From: Pseudomonadota bacterium
GTDB taxonomy: Bacteria > Pseudomonadota > Gammaproteobacteria > Burkholderiales > Thiobacillaceae
Direction of reading: 5' to 3'
NCBI GenBank assembly: GCA_021836225.1
Contig: JAKBJA010000014.1
Coordinates: forward strand, 1 to 19,400
Length of the DNA stretch: 19,400 nt
Shown: positions 1 through 7,476 of the stretch, in pieces
Layout of the letters: every line of letters starts with the position of its first letter
How positions within the stretch are numbered: the first letter of the stretch is position 1
The notes under the pieces: model-generated
What the model saw: the letters and a program-made list of their open reading frames with translations, nothing else
Told to the model about the DNA's origin: nothing
The model's database searches: none
Position numbers and translations under genes: made by a program

Positions 1-8
1 TGACATGA

Positions 9-24
9 TGGCAGGTTTCTTGCA
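9..24 (+). promoter_or_regulatory. sigma-54 (-24/-12) promoter of the eat-eutBC operon
   Basis: TGGCAG at 9-14, a 5-nt spacer, then TTGCA at 20-24. This differs from the sigma-54 consensus (TGGCAC-N5-TTGCW) at one position, and the GG (10-11) and GC (22-23) doublets are 10 nt apart as required. The implied start of transcription is near 35, leaving a short leader with an AAGGAG ribosome site at 47-52 before the eat ATG at 59. Sigma-54 control fits use of ethanolamine as a nitrogen source. The activator gene and its binding site would lie upstream, outside the window. Confidence 0.75.
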
Positions 25-58
25 GTGGAACTCCTGATTTTTCGACAAGGAGCCAACC

Positions 59-1426
59 ATGAGCACGAAGTTGAAGTCCAGTTTGGGCCCCCTGCATCTT
101 TGGGGCATCGCAGTCGGTCTGGTGATTTCCGGTGAATACTTCGGCTGGAGCTATGGCTGGGGCGCTGCGGGCACGCTGGGCTTCCTGGTGACCACCATCC
201 TCGTGGCGAGCATGTATGCCGCATTCATTTTCAGCTACACCGAGCTCACTGCCGCCATTCCCCATGCCGGCGGCCCCTTCGCATACAGTCGCCGCGCCTT
301 TGGCCCGGCAGGCGGGCTGATCGCCGGGCTGGCGACGCTGATCGAATTTGTTTTTGCGCCACCTGCCATCGCTTTGGCCATCGGCGCCTACCTCAATGTG
401 CAATTCCCGGCGCTCGATCCGAAGACCGCGGCAGTGGGGGCCTACATCGTCCTCATGGGGCTCAACATTCTGGGGGTCCGTATCGCTGCGACTTTCGAGC
501 TGATCGTCACCGTGCTCGCGGTGTTCGAACTGCTGGTGTTCATGGGGGTGGTGGCGCCGGGATTCAGCGTCAGCAATTTCGTGCTCAACGGCTGGGCCGG
601 ACAGGACCAGTTCAGCGGCGCGGCGCTGGCCGGCATCTTCGCGGCGATTCCGTTTGCGATCTGGTTCTTCCTGGCCATCGAGGGCGCGGCGATGGCGGCC
701 GAGGAAGCGAAGGACCCCAGGCGCACCATTCCCGTCGCCTACATCAGCGGCATTTTCACCCTGCTGGTGCTGGCTTTCGGCGTGATGATCTTCGCCGGTG
801 GCGTAGGCGACTGGAAGGCCCTGTCCAACATCAACGACCCGCTGCCGCAGGCCATGAAGGCAGTCGTCGGCGAGCGCTCCGGCTGGCTGCACATGCTGGT
901 GTGGATCGGCCTGTTCGGTCTGGTGGCAAGTTTCCACGGCATCATCCTCGGCTACTCGCGCCAGTTCTTCGCGCTCGCTCGGGCCGGCTACCTGCCCGCC
1001 TACCTGGCCAAGCTGCATCCGCGTTTCCAGACCCCGCACCGGGCGATCATCGTTGGCGGCCTGATCGGCATCGCAGCCATCTACAGCGACGGTCTGATCA
1101 ATCTGCAGGGCATGAGTCTCACCGCAGCGATGATCACCATGGCGGTGTTCGGCGCCATCGTCATGTACATCATGAGTATGCTGAGCCTGTTCAAGCTGCG
1201 CCGCAGCGCGCCCCTCATGGAACGCCCGTTCATAGCGCCCGGCTATCCGGTGGTGCCTGCCGTCGCCCTGGTGCTGGCAGTCGTCTGCTTGATTGCGATG
1301 GCTTGGTTCAACGCCGTGATCGGCCTGGTGTTCGTCGGCTTCATGGCCATCGGCTACGGCTACTTCTACTTCACCGCACACCAGCGTGCCGCGGCGCCGG
1401 AAGACGCCCTGCTGGAGGGGGGCTGA
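59..1426 (+). CDS. eat: ethanolamine permease (APC superfamily)
   Basis: Predicted inner-membrane amino acid/polyamine/organocation-type permease that imports ethanolamine for the lyase encoded directly downstream. The 455-aa protein is hydrophobic throughout, with about 12 membrane segments starting near residue 12. The early glycine-rich segment and the stretch PHAGGPFAYSRRAFGP (about residues 68-83) are typical of this permease family. The start is supported by AAGGAG at 47-52. It is the first gene of an operon with eutB (20-bp gap) and eutC, the minimal non-microcompartment arrangement seen in pseudomonads and many betaproteobacteria. The substrate is inferred mainly from this linkage plus the family look. 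A related amino-acid permease cannot be excluded from the protein alone. Confidence 0.9.
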   Translation: MSTKLKSSLGPLHLWGIAVGLVISGEYFGWSYGWGAAGTLGFLVTTILVASMYAAFIFSYTELTAAIPHAGGPFAYSRRAFGPAGGLIAGLATLIEFVFAPPAIALAIGAYLNVQFPALDPKTAAVGAYIVLMGLNILGVRIAATFELIVTVLAVFELLVFMGVVAPGFSVSNFVLNGWAGQDQFSGAALAGIFAAIPFAIWFFLAIEGAAMAAEEAKDPRRTIPVAYISGIFTLLVLAFGVMIFAGGVGDWKALSNINDPLPQAMKAVVGERSGWLHMLVWIGLFGLVASFHGIILGYSRQFFALARAGYLPAYLAKLHPRFQTPHRAIIVGGLIGIAAIYSDGLINLQGMSLTAAMITMAVFGAIVMYIMSMLSLFKLRRSAPLMERPFIAPGYPVVPAVALVLAVVCLIAMAWFNAVIGLVFVGFMAIGYGYFYFTAHQRAAAPEDALLEGG

Positions 1427-1446
1427 TCCCGGGCTCGGGCTGAATC

Positions 1447-2838
1447 ATGGCCTACCGAAGCACCGTCGGCCTGCGCGGGCACGTCTTCTCCAGCCTGCGC
1501 GAGGTCATGGCCAAGGCCAGCCCGGCCCGCTCCGGCGATTACCTCGCGGGCTTGGGGGCGGGCAGCTACGAGGAGCGCATGGCGGCGCGCATGGTGCTCG
1601 CCGAACTGCCGTTGCGCACTTTCCTCGATGAGGCGCTGATTCCCTATGAAACGGACGAAATCACCCGCCTGATCGTCGACCGCCACGATGTGGCTGCCTT
1701 CGTCCCGGTCAGCCACCTGACGGTCGGCGATTTCCGCAACTGGCTGTTGCTCGACAGCACCGACAGCGCGGCCCTGGCGGCGCTGGCGCCGGGCATCACG
1801 CCGGAGATGGCGGCTGCGGTGAGCAAGCTGATGCGCAACCAGGACCTGATCCTGGTGGCCCGCAAGTGCCGCGTGGTGACCCGCTTCCGCAACACCATCG
1901 GTCTGCCCGGCCACCTCGCCGTGCGCCTGCAGCCCAACCACCCCACCGACGATTTGCGCGGCATTGCGGCCAGCCTGCTCGACGGACTGTTTTACGGCGC
2001 GGGCGACGCGGTGGTCGGCATCAACCCGGCGAGCGATTCGCTGGGCGCGATGCATGCCTTGTGGCAGATGCTGGACGAGGTACGCGCGCGTTTCGACATC
2101 CCGATGCAGAGTTGTGTGCTCACGCATGTCACCAGCCAGATCCAGGCGATCGAACAGGGGGCTCCCATCGATCTCGTGTTCCAGTCGATCGCCGGCACCG
2201 AGCAAGCCAACTCGAGCTTCGGCGTCACGCTCGCCCTGTTGCGCGAGGCGCACGAGGCGGCGCTGTCGCTCAAGCGCGGCACGCTGGGCGACAACGTGAT
2301 GTATTTCGAGACTGGCCAGGGCAGCGCGCTCTCGGCTGGCGCCCACCACGGCGTCGATCAGCAGACTTGCGAAGCGCGGGCCTATGCGGTGGCGCGCGAG
2401 TTTCGGCCCTTGCTCACCAACACCGTGGTCGGCTTCATCGGCCCGGAGTACCTGTACGACGGCAAGCAGATCATCCGTGCCGGCCTGGAGGACCACTTCT
2501 GCGGCAAGCTGCTGGGCGTGCCCATGGGATGCGACGTGTGTTATACCAACCACGCCGAGGCCGACCAGGACGACATGGATACCCTCATGACCCTGCTCGC
2601 CAATGCCGGGTTTAACTTCATCATGGGCATTCCGGGCGCCGACGACATCATGCTCAACTACCAGAGCACGTCCTTCCACGACGCGCTCTATCTGCGCACC
2701 CTGCTGGACCTGAAACGGGCTCCCGAATTCGACGCCTGGCTGACGAGCATGGGCATTGCCGATGCGCATGGCCGGCTGCGCGAGGTGGGGCGCGAGCACA
2801 GCCTGTTGCGCGAATTGCCCGTCCTGCGTGCGGCATGA
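1447..2838 (+). CDS. eutB: ethanolamine ammonia-lyase large (alpha) subunit EutB
   Basis: Large subunit of the adenosylcobalamin-dependent enzyme that converts ethanolamine to acetaldehyde and ammonia in the cytoplasm. The 463-aa length matches the family (about 450-467). Highly conserved stretches are visible: FQSIAGTEQANSSFG (about 239-253), YFETGQGSALSAGAHHG (about 282-298), GPEYLYDGKQIIRAGLEDHF (about 332-351), and GCDVCYTNHAEADQDDMD followed by GIPGADDIMLNYQSTSFHD near the C-terminus. These form the TIM-barrel active-site face. There is no strong ribosome site before the ATG at 1447, so translation may be coupled to eat. The stop overlaps the eutC start by 4 bp (ATGA). No shell-protein genes and no EutA reactivase lie in the window, so this is the simple cytosolic pathway. 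Confidence 0.97.
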   Translation: MAYRSTVGLRGHVFSSLREVMAKASPARSGDYLAGLGAGSYEERMAARMVLAELPLRTFLDEALIPYETDEITRLIVDRHDVAAFVPVSHLTVGDFRNWLLLDSTDSAALAALAPGITPEMAAAVSKLMRNQDLILVARKCRVVTRFRNTIGLPGHLAVRLQPNHPTDDLRGIAASLLDGLFYGAGDAVVGINPASDSLGAMHALWQMLDEVRARFDIPMQSCVLTHVTSQIQAIEQGAPIDLVFQSIAGTEQANSSFGVTLALLREAHEAALSLKRGTLGDNVMYFETGQGSALSAGAHHGVDQQTCEARAYAVAREFRPLLTNTVVGFIGPEYLYDGKQIIRAGLEDHFCGKLLGVPMGCDVCYTNHAEADQDDMDTLMTLLANAGFNFIMGIPGADDIMLNYQSTSFHDALYLRTLLDLKRAPEFDAWLTSMGIADAHGRLREVGREHSLLRELPVLRAA

Positions 2839-3614
2839 CGACAAAACCGTCGCCGCCATCTCCCGTGGCCCTGGTACAAGACAATCCGTGGGAATCCCTG
2901 CGGCGCCACACCGCGGCCCGCATCGCCCTGGGCCGGGTGGGGCCCAGCTTGCCAACCGGCGAGGTCCTGCGCCTTGGGCTGGCCCATGCCCAGGCGCGCG
3001 ATGCGGTGCATCGGCCGCTCGATTTCGACGCGCTGCACCGTGAACTGCTGGGGGACGGTTGGCCGGTGCTGCGTGCGCATAGCCAGTCACCCAACCGCCA
3101 GACCTACCTGTTGCGTCCGGACCTGGGGCGCCGACTGCTTGAAGCGGACGGGGCGGCGTTGCGCACACGGCGTGCTGCGGCGGAATTGGCGATCATCGTG
3201 GCCGACGGCCTGTCTTCCTCCGCCGTGCAGCAACACGCGCAACCCCTGCTTGCGGCCTTCCGCACGTGCTTCGACACGGACTGGGCGAATACGCCGGTGG
3301 TGCTGGTCGAGCAGGGACGGGTCGCGATCGGCGACGAAATCGGCGAGGCCTTGCGCGCCCGGCTGGTCGCGGTGCTGATTGGCGAGCGGCCTGGGCTGAG
3401 CTCGCCTGCCAGCCTGGGCGTTTATCTCACTTTCGCACCGCGCCAGGGACGCATGGACAGCGAGCGCAACTGCATTTCCAACGTGCGGCCGGAAGGCTTG
3501 GCCTACCCTCTGGCTGCCCATAAGCTTGCCCATTTGTGCCGGGCCGCGCTGCGCCTCCAGCTGACCGGCGTCGACCTCAAGGATGACAGCGACCTGCTTG
3601 CATCGCCGGCGTGA
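2835..3614 (+). CDS. eutC: ethanolamine ammonia-lyase small (beta) subunit EutC
   Basis: Small subunit that, with EutB, forms the B12-binding ethanolamine ammonia-lyase. The 259-aa protein is slightly shorter than the enterobacterial form (about 295), mainly because of a short N-terminus, as is common in pseudomonad-type enzymes. The C-terminal half holds the family hallmark GERPGLSSPASLGVYLTFAP (about residues 182-201), followed by RNCISNVRPEGL. The ATG at 2835 overlaps the eutB stop, which implies translational coupling and equal subunit supply. A strong hairpin follows 45 bp after the stop, so this is the last gene of the operon. Confidence 0.96.
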   Translation: MTTKPSPPSPVALVQDNPWESLRRHTAARIALGRVGPSLPTGEVLRLGLAHAQARDAVHRPLDFDALHRELLGDGWPVLRAHSQSPNRQTYLLRPDLGRRLLEADGAALRTRRAAAELAIIVADGLSSSAVQQHAQPLLAAFRTCFDTDWANTPVVLVEQGRVAIGDEIGEALRARLVAVLIGERPGLSSPASLGVYLTFAPRQGRMDSERNCISNVRPEGLAYPLAAHKLAHLCRAALRLQLTGVDLKDDSDLLASPA

Positions 3615-3659
3615 TTCGGCTGGCAGCCGTGCCTGGCGCGGCCTTTCGGGAAAACCAGA

Positions 3660-3686
3660 AAATAGCGCGCCAATGGCGCGCTATTT
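3660..3686. terminator. bidirectional hairpin terminator between eutC and the YajG-like gene
   Basis: A perfect 12-bp inverted repeat, AAATAGCGCGCC / GGCGCGCTATTT, with a 3-nt loop. It sits between two convergent genes. The A/T-rich ends of the stem supply a U-run in either direction, and on the minus strand it is followed by a T-rich stretch. Confidence 0.8.
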
Positions 3687-3706
3687 CGTCCTGGGGGCGT
3701 CGAGGT

Positions 3707-4327
3707 TTATTTCGAGGCGGATGCCGCGGCCGAGCTGTGGAGCAGGGCGGATATAAACGCCTGATCCTCGAACAGCATTTTCATGCCGCTTTCGAGCGCA
3801 CGCTCAAGCGCGATCTTGGCGTTGTTGCCGCTCGCGAGTTGCGTATTCTTCTCCATGCCCTGCGCGATGATCTGCTTCGAGAAGAGGAGCGCACCGCTGT
3901 TCGATTTCACGATAACCGACATGTTCAGGTCGGCCACGGCATCGCCGGCGAAGAAGCCCATTTTGTGATCGTTGTAGAAGCGGGTGAGGTCGGCAGCGAT
4001 CCTGACGAGCGCCGCATCCGAGCCGAGCTGGAAGCCGCGGGCCTGAAGCTCTTTCTCAATGGCCTTGCGGACAGTGACAGCCACATCCTCGGCAGTGGTG
4101 ATGGGCGCCATTTCCATGCCGTAGCCGTTCTTCTTGCTGCTGACCTTGCTTTTGTCCAATCGCTGGTCGGTGACCTGCACGTTCACGGAAACGGCGTCAG
4201 CCCCTGCAATTCTGGAAACGCCTGTCTGCTGGGTGTAATTGAGCTCGACCTGCTCGGTGGTGAGCGCGCAGCCCGACAGGCTGGCCACGGCCACGCAGCA
4301 TGCGAAGGCCAGTGATTTTGCTTTCAT
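3707..4327 (-). CDS. YajG-family outer-membrane lipoprotein
   Basis: Predicted 206-aa lipoprotein with signal peptide and lipobox LSGC (lipidated Cys20), next residue Ala, so probably outer-membrane. The start at 4327 is chosen over an in-frame ATG 54 bp upstream because AGGGGA lies just before it and the signal peptide begins there. The core resembles E. coli YajG: VNVQVTDQRLDKS early in the mature protein, then KAIEKELQARGFQLG, a strand-rich middle and a C-terminal helical part. The molecular function of the family is unknown. It is transcribed alone, convergent with eutC and divergent from the LapA-like gene. Confidence 0.75.
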   Translation of the reverse strand: MKAKSLAFACCVAVASLSGCALTTEQVELNYTQQTGVSRIAGADAVSVNVQVTDQRLDKSKVSSKKNGYGMEMAPITTAEDVAVTVRKAIEKELQARGFQLGSDAALVRIAADLTRFYNDHKMGFFAGDAVADLNMSVIVKSNSGALLFSKQIIAQGMEKNTQLASGNNAKIALERALESGMKMLFEDQAFISALLHSSAAASASK

Positions 4328-4551
4328 TTTTCTGTTCCCCTGGGTGTTGAATGGCGCTGAAACCATTTTCAGCACGGCCATTATGCTTGGCCGGTTCGCC
4401 GGCTCACAAGGGGTTTCGCCGGTACAGCCTTCTTTGCCGATTTATCAGCGCCGCCGCCTGACCGGGCGATCGCTTGCCGGTAACGGTTGCCCGGATTGCC
4501 AGATGTCTATGATGAAGATGTTCAACAGGCTTCGAACAGAAAGGGGATGCG

Positions 4552-5043
4552 ATGAATTTTCTTGGCGCAGTCATTCTGGTGGCTCTGTTTGTGATCGCCG
4601 TATTTACCTTGGCGAACTGGTCGGTTCTCAGCGCGCCGGCCACGCTGTCCTTCATCGTGTTCGAAGTAGAAGGGCCGCTCGGCGTGATCCTGCTCGGTGC
4701 CATGCTGGTTCTGGTGGCGCTTTTCGTCCTCTATGCCCTGACCCTGCGCACCAACACGCTGATGGAGTCGCGCCGCCACAACCATGAACTGCAGGCCCAG
4801 CGCAAGCTTGCGGAAACCGCCGAAGCCTCGCGCCTCAGTGAATTACGTGCGCAGATCGAGCGTGAATTCGCCCGGTTGCGCACTGCCATCGGGGCAATCG
4901 ACGGACAGATGGACAGGCACGAGCAGTCGATGAAGCAATCGCTGGACGAAGCTGCCAATGGTCTGTCTGCGCTGGTGGCCGAAATGGGCGACAAGATCGA
5001 CCGTGCGCTTGCACGGACTGCGACCGAAACGAAAGGAACCTGA
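4552..5043 (+). CDS. LapA-like (DUF1049) inner-membrane protein with coiled-coil tail
   Basis: A 163-aa protein with two N-terminal transmembrane helices (about residues 3-22 and 41-65) joined by a short loop containing NWS and APATLSF. A long charged helical tail (about 70-163) follows, rich in Glu, Arg and Gln and likely a coiled coil. The two-helix part is like the LapA lipopolysaccharide-assembly domain, but the tail is longer than in E. coli LapA and no lapB neighbour is present. The start follows AAGGGG by a good distance. It begins a cluster with the coiled-coil protein (1-bp gap) and the kinase. A role in envelope assembly is only inferred from the family. Confidence 0.65.
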   Translation: MNFLGAVILVALFVIAVFTLANWSVLSAPATLSFIVFEVEGPLGVILLGAMLVLVALFVLYALTLRTNTLMESRRHNHELQAQRKLAETAEASRLSELRAQIEREFARLRTAIGAIDGQMDRHEQSMKQSLDEAANGLSALVAEMGDKIDRALARTATETKGT

Positions 5044-5044
5044 G

Positions 5045-5248
5045 ATGCGTACCCGTGACGACCCTGTACAGATGATGCACACCATGCTGGACACATTGAA
5101 TGCCGAAATCGATGCCTTGACGGAGCGGGCCGAAAATGCCGGGGCCGACGTACGCGACGAGATCGCCGAGCTTCGCACAAAACAGGACGAGGCCCGTGCC
5201 AGGCTGGCTTCGTTGCGTAATGGGGGCGAAGGGGCGTGGAAAATTTGA
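5045..5248 (+). CDS. small coiled-coil protein, probably truncated by a frameshift
   Basis: A 67-aa charged helical protein starting 1 bp after the LapA-like stop (TGAGATG). Residues about 10-55 show heptad-like spacing (MLDTLNAEIDAL, then EIAELRTKQDEARARLASL), typical of short bacterial coiled-coil proteins. The reading ends at GAWKI-stop. One extra base after TGG at 5237-5239 would open a frame to the TGA at 5293-5295 and give AWENLKVGVENAG. That matches the AW-E/D-x-LKxGVE ending I recall for this kind of protein. The gene therefore looks like an intact 83-aa-type gene with a 1-bp deletion, real or a sequencing error. Function unknown. Confidence 0.65.
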   Translation: MRTRDDPVQMMHTMLDTLNAEIDALTERAENAGADVRDEIAELRTKQDEARARLASLRNGGEGAWKI

Positions 5249-5329
5249 AGGTCGGCGTCGAGAATGCCGGAATGCTGTCCAGGCTCTTCCGCTGAACGCC
5301 GGGCACACGCTATCCGGCCAGCCCTCTGC

Positions 5330-6772
5330 ATGCCCGGGCAAACCAGAATCGGCCGGTATGAAGTGGTATCCGTGCTCGGGCAGGGTGCGATGGGGGCGGT
5401 CTATAAGGCGATTGATCCGCTGACTGGGCGTGCCGTCGCCGTCAAGACGATCAACCTCGACCTTTCGAATGAAGAACGCGCTGAGTTCGAAGAGCGCTTT
5501 TACCGCGAGGCCAAATCCGCAGGCCGCCTGAGCCACGCCAATATCGTCACCATCTACGATGTGGGCGAGACCGACGACATCGCCTATATCGCGATGGAAT
5601 ACCTGGAAGGGCAGTCGCTGCGCGAGGTGCTCGATTCCGGCGTGGTGTTGCCGATAGAGATGATCCGCAGCATCACGGCGCGCGTTGCGAGTGCGCTTTA
5701 CTACGCGCATGAAAACCACGTGGTACACCGCGACATCAAGCCTGAGAACATCGTGATCACGCTTGACCATGACGTCAAAATCATGAATTTCGGCATTGCC
5801 CAGATTCCTGCCGGTTCGCCCATGCAGCCTGGCACGATTCTGGGGATTCCGGGGTCGCCCAAGTACATGGCTCCAGAGCAGGTGGCGGGTGGGAACACCG
5901 ATGGCAGGACAGACGTTTTTGCCCTGGGGGTGGTGTTGTACGAAATGCTGACCGGGGTGACGCCTTTCAATGGCGACAACCTTGGCGCCATCACGTACAA
6001 GATATTGAAAGAAGAGCCCCTACCACCCAGCACGCTCAATGCCCGCGTGCCGCCGGTGTTCGACCGGATCATCAGCCGGGCACTGGCAAAGCGCCCCAGG
6101 GATCGTTACCAGACAGCTTTGGCGTTCGCCCGGGATTTGCGAAAACCAGATGCCGCCATATGCCAGATAGCGTGCCGACCCGCTGCAAGCAATGGGCCGG
6201 CAAAGGCCGTACAGACAAGCGGGACGCCGGCCGAGCAGCAAGACGCGACCTCGTTTCCACCCCCGCACAACGCTCGGGGGATCAAGGAAAAAGCAGCCTC
6301 TCTTCTGGGGAAGGCACAGCAGGGCCGCAAGCCATTATTGCGTGCAATCCTGATCTTGATCATGGCTGCGTTGGTGTTGTATTCGCAGGATCATCAACCT
6401 CGGCGTGACGAGCCTGCAGCCCCCTTGGCAAAGCCAACGGTTTCCGCGGCGCCAGCGGTTCTGGCAACACCAGCGGTTTCAGCAACGCCAGCGGTTTCAG
6501 CGTCGCCAAAGGTTTTGTCAAAGCCAAAGGTTTCAGTAAAGCAAAGACTTTTGGCAAAGCCTGCTGTGCCTGAATCGGAAAGTGTGCCCTCGCCAGTTTC
6601 AGTGACGCAGCCGAATGCCACCCTGACCTTGGCAATTTCGCCTTGGGGTGAGGTGGTCGTCGACGGAAAAAGCGTCGGCGTATCCCCCCACTCACCGCGC
6701 TGCAACTCGAGGCGGGGACGCACCTGGTGGAAATACGTAATCAGGGATTCGAACCCTACCGCAATACCGTGA
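5330..6772 (+). CDS. membrane-anchored Hanks-type Ser/Thr protein kinase with C-terminal PEGA domain (frameshifted; NFG variant)
   Basis: Residues 10-270 form an STPK domain: glycine loop GQGAMG (17-22), Lys39 in VAVK, catalytic loop HRDIKPEN (133-140) and APE (181-183). The Mg-binding DFG is NFG (153-155; codon AAT at 5786-5788), so catalysis is doubtful. A linker leads to one transmembrane helix (about 336-351), a periplasmic Pro/Ala/Val repeat and a PEGA domain beginning about residue 440 (ISPWGEVVVDGKSVGVSP). The frame then breaks at a run of six C (6684-6689). With one more C the PEGA domain continues in a familiar way (LTALQLEAGTHLVEIRNQGF) to a TAA at 6817-6819. The start at 5330 places the kinase fold right at the N-terminus. 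An in-frame ATG at 5264 is less likely. It is probably co-transcribed with the lipoprotein 10 bp after the corrected stop. Confidence 0.85.
   Translation: MPGQTRIGRYEVVSVLGQGAMGAVYKAIDPLTGRAVAVKTINLDLSNEERAEFEERFYREAKSAGRLSHANIVTIYDVGETDDIAYIAMEYLEGQSLREVLDSGVVLPIEMIRSITARVASALYYAHENHVVHRDIKPENIVITLDHDVKIMNFGIAQIPAGSPMQPGTILGIPGSPKYMAPEQVAGGNTDGRTDVFALGVVLYEMLTGVTPFNGDNLGAITYKILKEEPLPPSTLNARVPPVFDRIISRALAKRPRDRYQTALAFARDLRKPDAAICQIACRPAASNGPAKAVQTSGTPAEQQDATSFPPPHNARGIKEKAASLLGKAQQGRKPLLRAILILIMAALVLYSQDHQPRRDEPAAPLAKPTVSAAPAVLATPAVSATPAVSASPKVLSKPKVSVKQRLLAKPAVPESESVPSPVSVTQPNATLTLAISPWGEVVVDGKSVGVSPHSPRCNSRRGRTWWKYVIRDSNPTAIP
6422..6565 (+). repeat. 18-bp tandem repeats in the kinase linker
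   Basis: About eight imperfect 18-bp units, best seen from 6440 to 6529, of the form GTTTCAGCAACGCCAGCG. Each encodes six residues such as VSATPA or VLATPA, drifting to VSASPK and VLSKPK at the end. The product is a proline-rich, probably extended periplasmic spacer between the membrane helix and the PEGA domain. Copy number could vary in frame. Confidence 0.8.
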
Positions 6773-6829
6773 ACCTGGAGCCCGACACGCCGCTCAAGAT
6801 CAAGCACAAATTCAAATAAGGATATGGCC

Positions 6830-7234
6830 ATGAAGCGGAGGGGTGGACTGCTGCTTTGCGCGGCACTGCTGATGACTGCCTGCGCTTCGCCCTTCATGCG
6901 GGATGCGGGCCTGGACAAACTCGCTCCCCGCAAGGCCGAGCAGGACTTGTCGTCAGGAATCCGGGCTTACGAAGACGGGGAGTATGCAAGCGCCGTCCGG
7001 CTTCTGCAGAACGCGCTATCAGGAGGGCTGCTCCTGAATTCCGACAAGGTGGCGGCGCACAAGTATCTGGCTTTCATCCATTGCGCCCAGGCGCGGGAAG
7101 CATCATGCCGCAATGCGTTTCGCAAGGCGCTGGAGCTCGATCCAGAATTTGAATTGAGCCCGGCAGAATCGGGCCATCCCTTGTGGGGGCCCGTCTTCAA
7201 ATCGCTCAAACACTCGATGAGGAAAAGGCCCTGA
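6830..7234 (+). CDS. TssQ-like lipoprotein with TPR-type helices
   Basis: A 134-aa lipoprotein with lipobox LMTAC (Cys18). The mature part has TPR-like helices: a segment with GIRAYEDGEYASAVRLLQNA, then AAHKYLAFIHCAQAREASC, FRKALELDP and finally GHPLWGPVF. This pattern resembles the TssQ family of lipoproteins associated with type VI secretion in betaproteobacteria. The ATG at 6830 is preferred over 6824 because AAGGA (6817-6821) is correctly spaced for it. It sits directly behind the kinase. No Tss genes are present in the window, so a T6SS role is not shown. A scaffold or partner of the kinase is equally possible. Confidence 0.65.
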   Translation: MKRRGGLLLCAALLMTACASPFMRDAGLDKLAPRKAEQDLSSGIRAYEDGEYASAVRLLQNALSGGLLLNSDKVAAHKYLAFIHCAQAREASCRNAFRKALELDPEFELSPAESGHPLWGPVFKSLKHSMRKRP

Positions 7235-7476
7235 ATATCGCTAGGCTGGGCTCAATTCACGCTGAGGGCCGTGCCCCCCGCCTCCTGTACGCCTTGATCA
7301 TAAGACCCCCGGGGGTGAGATCGAACCGCCAAGTCGCGCCGATCGCGACCGCCATCAGGAAGGAGTCGGCGTTCATCCCCAGCGCTGCCATCCAGAGAGC
7401 AAAAAACCTTCCTGCCTAGCCTGAATGGTTTAAGTGGCTAGAATGAAATTCAATTTTCGCCACCGTTGGAATCGAT

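Noticed and set aside
1366..3168. 600-aa open frame on the minus strand opposite eutB/eutC
   Set aside because: It lies wholly opposite two certain genes and reads as His/Arg/Gln-rich low-information sequence. It is a GC-rich antisense shadow.
5237..5248. Programmed -1 frameshift in the coiled-coil gene
   Set aside because: The site TGG AAA ATT TGA does not form an X-XXY-YYZ slippery heptamer, so a simple indel is the better explanation.
7183..7419. 78-aa frame overlapping the TssQ-like gene end
   Set aside because: No ribosome site, starts inside the lipoprotein gene, and composition is not protein-like. Treated as non-coding gap before the FapF-like gene.
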